In this document: piece after piece, positions 57,641 to 64,000 of the stretch
Position numbering within the stretch: the first letter of the stretch is position 1
How the letters are laid out: the number at the start of each line of letters is the position of its first letter
Assembly: GCA_030063045.1 (NCBI GenBank)
Contig: JAQSEB010000173.1
Span: 1-64,000 of the forward strand
Direction of reading: 5' to 3'
Origin: Pratylenchus scribneri
Taxonomy: Eukaryota; Nematoda; Chromadorea; Rhabditida; Pratylenchidae
Length of the DNA: 64,000 bases
The notes under the pieces: generated by a model
What the model was told of the DNA's origin: nothing
Database searches by the model: none
Seen by the model: the letters and a program-made list of their open reading frames with translations, nothing else
Made by a program: the position numbers and the translations under genes

Positions 57641-59045
57641 AAGAGGGGTGATCAGGCAATGGGACAAAAGGGAGGGATGATCACAGGCAATGGAACAAAA
57701 GGGAGGAGTGATCAGGCAATGGGACAAAAGGGAGGAGTGATCAGGCAATGGGACAAAATGCAGGGGTGATCAGGCAATGGGACAAAGGGGAGGGGTGATC
57801 AGGCAATGGAACAAAATGCAGGGGTGATCAGGCAATGGGACAAAGGGGAGGGGTGATCAGGCAATGGAACAAAATGCAGGGGTGATCAGGCAATGGAACA
57901 AAAGGGAGGGGTGATCAGGCAATGGGAGAAAAGGGAGGGATGATCACAGGCAATGGAACAAAAGGGAGGGGTGATCAGGCAATGGGACAAAAGGGAGGGG
58001 TGATCAGGCAATGGAACAAAAGGGAGGGGTGATCAGGCAATGGAACAAAAGGGAGGGGTGATCAGGCAATGGAACAAAAGGGAGGGGTGATCAGGCAATG
58101 GAACAAAAGGAGAGGTGATCAGGCAATGGAACAAAAGGGAGGGGTGATCAGGCAATGGAACAAAAGGAGAGGTGATAAGGCAATTGGACAAAGGGAGGGT
58201 TGATCAGGCAATGGGACAAAGGGAGGGTTGATCAGGCAATGGGACAAAAGGGAGGGGTGATCAGGCAATGGGAGAAAAGGGAGGGATGATCACAGGCAAT
58301 GGAACAAAAGGGAGGGGTGATCAGGCAATGGGACAAAAGGGAGGGGAGATCAGGCAATGGAACAAAAGGGAGGGGTGATCAGGCAATGGAACAAAAGGGA
58401 GGGGTGATCAGGCAATGGAACAAAAGGGAGGGGTGATCAGGCAATGGAACAAAAGGGAGGGGTGATCAGGCAATGGAACAAAAGGAGAGGTGATCAGGCA
58501 ATGGAACAAAAGGGAGGGGTGATCAGGCAATGGAACAAAAGGGAGGGGTGATCAGGCAATGGAACAAAAGGGAGGGGTGATCAGGCAATGGAACATAAGG
58601 GAGGGGTGATCAGGCAATGGAACAAAAGGAGAGGTGATCAGGCAATGGAACAAAAGGAGAGGTGATAAGGCAATTGGACAAAGGGAGGGTTGATCAGGCA
58701 ATGGGACAAAGGGAGGGTTGATCAGGCAATGGGACAAAAGGGAGGGTTGATCAGGCAATGGGACAAAGGGAGGGTTGATCAGGCAATGGGACAAAAGGGA
58801 GGGGTGATCAGGCAATGGGACAAAAGGGAGGGGTGATCAAGCAATGGGAGGAAAGGGGAGGAGTGTTCCGGAAATGGAATAAAAGGGAGGGGTGATCAGG
58901 CAATGGAACAAAAGGAGAGGTGATCAGGCAATGGGACAAAGGGAGGGTTGATCAGGCAATGGGACAAAAGGGAGGGGTGATCAGGCAGTGGGACAAAGGG
59001 AGGGTTGATCAGGCAATGGGACAAAAGGGAGGGGTGATCAGGCAA
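57640..59045. repeat. 29-bp satellite, ~48 units
   Basis: Head-to-tail units joining gatcaggcaatggaacaaaa to gggaggggt, with variants gggacaaag and aggagaggt recurring in blocks (57950-58215 resembles 58270-58710). GC-rich relative to its surroundings. Confidence 0.95.
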
Positions 59046-59707
59046 AAGAGGGAAAAAGAAGGCAGGAGCGCAGGAGAAGAGGAGCGGATTGAGCCGGGTC
59101 TCGGCCCCAAGCCAACAAAATAGCCACGCAGGCCACTCATTGGCTCAATTTTTCAGGGCTTTTCCTTCTCCCCATACTCAGTCAGCTTCAATTTCACTTT
59201 ATCGTGTTCGCGTGCGTGCCAAAAAATCCAAATACCCAATCGCTCGCAATGCCTCATCTTTTTAAGCAGGCCTCAATCCTTGTTACCAACCAATTTCCAA
59301 TCCACTTCAAATCCCAAATCCCCGTTCCCAAAAAAAATTCCCTATTCTCGAAGGAACACTTTCTGCTGATGAATTTGATTGAAAGCGCCATGATATTCAT
59401 GACAAAATTTCAGCAAAAATTGCCAATAAGATTTGGTTTCTCAATCAGGGATGGGATCGGTCTTTAAAAAAAATCGGAAATCGTAGTACTAAATCGAAAC
59501 CGTTATATAAGAAAGAAGAAACCGTCCCATCCCCCTGATCTAATGGATCGCGCTTGTCGTTCCTGCTTCTCGATTAATATCGCACAATTTTTTTATTCTC
59601 AAGTGAATAGAAAAATTTTAAATATTTTTATTTCCATTTTGGAGCTTTCTAAATTTTAATCTGATTCAAATGAACTTTTTTTACTTTCAATTATAGAGAA
59701 TTCGAAA
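59046..59707. promoter_or_regulatory. Upstream region of the secreted-protein gene
   Basis: Contains a short GC-rich part to about 59230, then AT-rich DNA. A short inverted pair lies at 59449-59541 (cagggatgggatcggt / accgtcccatccccctg). The 3' splice-like ttatag at 59691-59696 is 11 nt before the ATG and suits a spliced-leader acceptor. Confidence 0.35.
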
Positions 59708-61507
59708 ATGAATTATGCAAATTTGCTCTTGTTCTTATCAACTTTTTCTATTTGTTTCTTCACAATGCAAGCTTCATTGGAGAAAAAAGGTAAATTTCAT
59801 AAAGCTCATTAAAATAGGAAAAATTCAAAAATGAGCCACATTTTTGTCTAACATTTAAGTTTTTTACTGTATGATAAAAAATTCATATTTTGTGAGTTAG
59901 TCCATTATTAAACCATAGCTTAGCGCCCTAGTGACGACCCACAATTTAATGAACTCTCCAGATTAGGGTTCGGCGGTACCGGTACTTTTGTCAAAAATCG
60001 GTACCGGTACTTGCCGGTACCAGCCTACTCGGTATTCGGTACCGGTTCTGGGGTCGGTACCCGGTACCGGTACTTTTCGCTAGTTGGTACCGGTACTAGT
60101 CGGTACTAACGGTACTGGAGAAAAAATGGTAAAAAATCATAAAAAATTTTAAAAAATCAATTTTTTTTCTTTCAAAAATCAAAAATTTTTGATACAGTGA
60201 AATAAAAAATAGCTTCATAAAAGATTTAAATTTGACTGAAATTTTCATTTTAAAGAAAAAAATTTAAAAAAAAAATAAAAATTTGACCAAAAATGCCATT
60301 TTATGGGGTGCTTGTCAGTACCGACTAGTACCGAGTTAAAAAAACGGTACCGATATTACCGGGGTCGGTTCCGGTTCTCGCAAAATCGGTACCGGTACTG
60401 GCCAACCCCCGGTACTTCGGTACCAGTACCGACCGATACTGCGGTACCGCCGAATCCTACTCCAGATTCCCGTTTCCTATCTCCAATATTTTTTGACCGC
60501 TACGTTTTTTCCCCGCCAGCCTCAACTAAACAGTGCCCGTGATAGGGGATGACTGTGGAAAAACAAACTTAAAATCCCATTCAGCAGAGAGCGATGAAGG
60601 CGAAGCCTGCCTTCAAGAGAATGGAAATGGCCAAATGCATGTAAAAGGAAACCCCGAGAATTTGTTCAAAAGTGGTGATTGGCAAACGAAGATTTCTGCT
60701 TCCATAAAAAAGAATTTGGACCAATTCCTATGGAAATGGACGGAAAAGTCGGAAAAAATGCAGAAAATTCGAAGCGATTTCAACGCAATGGTAGCGGAAA
60801 ATATGGACAAGTTCAGAGTGATGGCCCATGAAGGTGTCAGCATTCACAAAGTGATCATTCCATTGATGAATGCCATCAAAACGAGGCATTTGCTTCCTTT
60901 GATAAAAATGATTGAAAAGCCAGAATTAAAAGCTGAAAAAGCATTATTGCAGGAGTTTGTCAAAGGAAATATAGAGAGCCATAATGAGTAATATATTTAT
61001 TTTTTTAATATAAAATATTGAAAATGAAAATATCCATACGGGACAACAAAAATGGCGGTGAAAATTAGGGCGATTCCACAATGATGCAAATGATAAAAAA
61101 AATACATTTAATGTTTTCCGATTCTGATCAGCTTTTTCTCTTATTTGCCCTTTAAGCACTTGAAAAAATTGAATTTCATGAATTTTTTATTATTATGTTT
61201 TGTTTAATTATTTTCCAAAGAAGTTGAAAAAAAAGTTAAAAATTTCGAAAAAATGGGCCGGCAAAGTCTGGGGGGGGGGGAATTTAATTTTAAAAAATGA
61301 GCCGGAAAAGTCCGAATTTTGGCCGGAAATGTCCGAGGCGTAAAACTCTAAGCCAGGAAAGTCGGAGCGTCGCAGATACCGCTAAAATTATTTAAAAAAA
61401 ACTATTTTTTTTTGTATTTTTGCAGATTAAAGAACGGCGAAAAAAATGCGAATACTCCTAAAGAAAATGAAGATGAGATGCAGCAACAACAACCCGGACC
61501 CTCATAA
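59708..61507 (+). CDS. Small secreted protein of unknown function
   Basis: Three exons, 59708-59789, 60534-60987 and 61426-61507 (TAA), phases 1 and 2 consistent, ~205 residues. The N-terminus MNYANLLLFLSTFSICFFTM is a clear hydrophobic signal peptide, probably cleaved near QAS-LEKK, and no other membrane segment follows. The mature part has two cysteines (GDDCGK, EACLQE), a helical section FLWKWTEKSEKMQKIRSDFN, then IHKVIIPLMNAIKTRHLLPL, and a charged, Gln/Pro-rich tail. No family recognised. Candidate roles include secretion into the body cavity or, if the animal is parasitic, into the host; neither is shown. A spliced-leader-like acceptor lies 11 nt upstream. The first intron is mostly a hAT-type MITE whose end is 74 bp from the exon 2 acceptor. 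AATAAA at about 61677 is a plausible poly(A) signal. Confidence 0.85.
59964..60459. mobile_element. hAT-type MITE rich in ggtaccggtac
   Basis: The ends tagggttcggcggtacc and ggtaccgccgaatccta are inverted repeats with one mismatch. The flanks are the 8-bp duplication CTCCAGAT (59956-59963 and 60460-60467), fitting nTnnnnAn. The terminal parts are packed with ggtaccggtac motifs around an AT-rich, non-coding centre. Located in the first intron of the secreted-protein gene. Confidence 0.9.
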
Positions 61508-62465
61508 CGGAGGAATCCAACAATAAGTGAGCAAATTTGTGGAAATTTTGGAAATATTTTAAAGATCTGAGATATTTTGAAAATATCCCGAAAATGAGTC
61601 AAATTCTTAGAATATTTTGCCGAACACCAATTATTTTATGATTGCTATTTAAACTCATTTGGAAATGGATTTGAAAATAAAATAAAAAATAATTTATCAA
61701 TTGAGTGAAATTGTGAAAACATTTTCAAAATGATATCAAATTGCGATGATAAATTGGGAATTGGAAAATTTCTCAGAATATCTCTTGTTGCAGATTATAA
61801 AATGAGTTACAAAATATTTTTGATTTTGAGATGAATTGTGAAAATGAGCTACAAAATATTCTGAAAATGAGATTCATTTTCAGAATTCATTTTCTGTCTC
61901 GTTTTCTTATTCAAAATAAAATGAATTAAAAAATTTATCCTGAAAATGAGTGATATTTTTACAATTTGTTTTGAATTTATTTTGAAATAAATTATAAAAT
62001 GACCCAAAAAATTAATCCTGAAAATGAGTAACATTTTTGAAATTTCTTTTATTTTTATTTTGTAATAAATTATAAAAAAAGCCAAACGACTAATTCTGAA
62101 AATTTGCTAAAGGATTTGCAACAAAAGATATTTCCTGAGCATATTTTGGGGATATTGGGAATATCGAATATTGGTTTCGTGATCAAAAAATAATAGAAAA
62201 GGTAACAACATTTTTTGAATTCGATAGGGAGTATCAACGGTTAGAAATGAAAGAGATCAAATCAAAGAAAACATCAACAAATATTAATAAAGCCAAGGTG
62301 TGTTTTGGAATACGATAAATGGGGGTTTGGATTTTGAGATTTTTAGGATTTGTTAAAATAAACTTGGGATGAGTAATGATTAGATAAAATACCAGAATGT
62401 GTTTGATGGAAATTTGTTAATTCTTCCATATTCCCGTTTAGATCATCCCTTTTTCCTGCTCCAAA
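61508..62465. other. Intergenic region between convergent genes
   Basis: AT-rich with a loose repeat of 'aaaatgag' phrases between 61700 and 62100. No gene seen. It holds the 3' ends of the genes at 59708-61507 (+) and 62466-64000 (-). Confidence 0.5.
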
Positions 62466-64000
62466 TCAACGGTTTGCGATTCTGTCCAGGATTTTATTGT
62501 TGACATTGACAGGCGGACCATTATGACGGGCATGGACCTCGGCAACAATTTGCACTTCTGGAGGAATCTCAGCAACAAATTCGATTGATCCATTCAAATC
62601 CTTAATTGTTAAATAATTTACATTTTTACAAATATAAAATTATGTTAACCTGCTCAATTGGCGCATTAAGATCTTGGACTCTTTCCATATTCATATTCCG
62701 AGGATCCTGAATTTCGCAAAGAAATAATTATTAAACAAAACAAATAAAAACCTGCTCGATTTCGCCACCATTTCCGGGTTGAGGCTCCACAGCAAGATCT
62801 TCACCACGAGATGGGGCAACATTAGGATGTCCCGGAATCACTGCCACCACTTGAATTTGTGCAGGGATGACCGAAACAACTTCAATTGATGAATTCAATT
62901 TCTGAATTAATTATTCCATTTTTATAAATTTAGAATAATAAAACATGGTCAATTTGGTTGCCGTTACCAAGACTTGCATTGAGATCTACGCCATCATTTG
63001 GAACAGCGTTGGTGCGATTAGACTAAAATCATTAGAAATCATATAGTTAAATATTAGGATAGATCTTAACCTGTTCAATAGCTGCAGCACTGTTATGGCT
63101 AGCTTCCAAATTCAAATTCTGCTTGTCCTAATTTTTTAACAAATAATGTTAATTTTTGTTAATTCTAATTTAATATAAACCTGTTCGCTTTTGCCGTAAT
63201 TTTCGGGTTGATTTGACTCGTCCCGAATTTCGTCGGCATTTGGTTCAGCAGTATTGCGGTCTTCCTATAAAATTGTTTATATCAGATTATTTATAAATTA
63301 TTAACCAGATCAAATGAGTCGAATCCATACACAGCTTGTGGTGGGGTAAATTCAAAACCACCAGCATAATATTCCTGAATTAACTTTTATATTTATTTTG
63401 CATAAACCAAATTAATAAACCTGTTCGATATGTTCCGGTTCATATTGGCCAGAGGAATCCCGCTCATTCAGATCTTGCTAAAATTATTTTAATATATATA
63501 TTTTATCGGTTTTGTGATTTAAATAAATTATATTAACCTGGATGAATTGATGGCAATTCGGTGGTTGAATCTCCAGCCCAGATTCACGATTGCCATTTCC
63601 TTTTTCGGCTTTGTGGTCATTCTGCAATTTTTTACAGTTTAGAAACCTTGCATTAATATCTGCAAACCTTTGAAACTAGTTCAATATTCTGAACAGTGGT
63701 TGGCACATATTCCTTCTCTGAATCGTCCTACAAATTCCATATTTAAGATTTTTACGTTTTTATAAATTTACCTGTACAATTTTTTTGTCCTTTTCTTGAT
63801 CGACTGCCAATGAACGCATCGCAGCGCCATTTGACTCATCGGTGGTTTGGTCTTCCTAAATATTTTTATATCATTTGTGTTTGTCAAATAGCCAAACCTT
63901 TGTAGTTGTTCCCGTCACAATTTGGCATTTATCCAGATCTTTGCCACCATTGAATCCAGCGAAAACCATAGCATTTTTGCGAATTTCTGCCTTAATTTGT
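62466..64000 (-). CDS. Modular mini-exon gene, 3' part (continues beyond the window)
   Basis: Twelve exons read leftward: >64000-63898, 63855-63772, 63727-63668, 63621-63538, 63477-63421, 63374-63306, 63264-63181, 63127-63071, 63022-62945, 62901-62752, 62706-62650 and 62600-62466 (TGA). Every complete exon is a multiple of three (84, 60, 84, 57, 69, 84, 57, 78, 150, 57, 135 nt) and every junction is phase 0. Introns are only 41-60 nt, and most exons end in CAG before GTT. The encoded peptide is hydrophilic and Asn/Glu-rich with recurring endings (IEQ, SEQ) and DLN/NLN motifs. The last exons share a repeat: KLNSSIEVVSVIP in one and DLNGSIEFVAEIP in the other. No known domain. The start, and any signal peptide, lie to the right of the window. 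Any exon could be skipped without a frameshift. Confidence 0.85.

Noticed and set aside
58552..58815. Minus-strand proline/leucine repeat protein
   Set aside because: Pure translation of the 29-bp satellite; the frame lasts only while the unit length variants allow it.
59449..59541. Possible fourth hAT element (cagggatgggatcggt ... accgtcccatccccctg)
   Set aside because: The ends look right, but the flanks (ttctcaat and atctaatg) are not an exact 8-bp duplication and the inverted ends have gaps, so it stays unproven.
59208..59707. Dorsal-gland promoter motif (ATGCCA) upstream of the secreted-protein gene
   Set aside because: I found no copy on either strand in the 500 bp before the start, so there is no sequence support for gland-specific regulation.

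Overview
This window is nuclear DNA of a nematode. The evidence is a muscle myosin heavy chain colinear with the Caenorhabditis UNC-54 type, short AG-terminated leaders just upstream of several start codons (as expected for spliced-leader addition), a FLYWCH-domain factor of the PEB-1/FLH type, and very repeat-rich introns. Two GC-AG introns in the myosin gene and the base composition suggest a plant-parasitic tylenchid such as a cyst nematode. That placement is inference, not shown by the sequence alone.

Layout. (1) 367-20295 (+): 29 exons of a muscle myosin heavy chain, from the middle of the motor domain to the stop. Its introns hold minisatellites, inverted-repeat elements, a tRNA-Leu(AAG) and, at 6952-7047, a candidate internal first exon that could start a headless 'rod only' myosin. 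(2) 21300-24396 (-): two tandem paralogues of an unrecognised small family. (3) 24932-39810: two paralogous minus-strand MYND-finger genes flank a plus-strand TPR/Sel1/MYND gene. The first MYND gene carries a ~2.9 kb satellite in one intron, and a hAT-type MITE sits in an intron of the TPR gene. (4) 39.8-51.1 kb: no gene I can support. It holds 31-bp satellites, minisatellites, GC-rich pyrimidine-biased islands and another hAT MITE. (5) 51218-56775 (+): a FLYWCH transcription-factor-like gene. (6) 57.6-59.0 kb: a 29-bp satellite. (7) 59708-61507 (+): a small secreted protein gene with a third hAT MITE in its first intron. (8) 62466-64000 (-): the 3' part of a gene built of many tiny phase-0 exons with 41-60 nt introns; its 5' end lies beyond the window.

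There are no operons of evident shared function. The MYND genes and the TPR-MYND gene form a local cluster, with a divergent promoter region at 29.6-30.7 kb and convergent 3' ends at 37.2-37.6 kb. The most novel items are the modular mini-exon gene, the internal myosin start exon and the hAT elements with readable 8-bp target duplications. Exon boundaries were set by eye from splice signals, reading frame and homology; most were checked by phase arithmetic, but an error of a base or two is possible.
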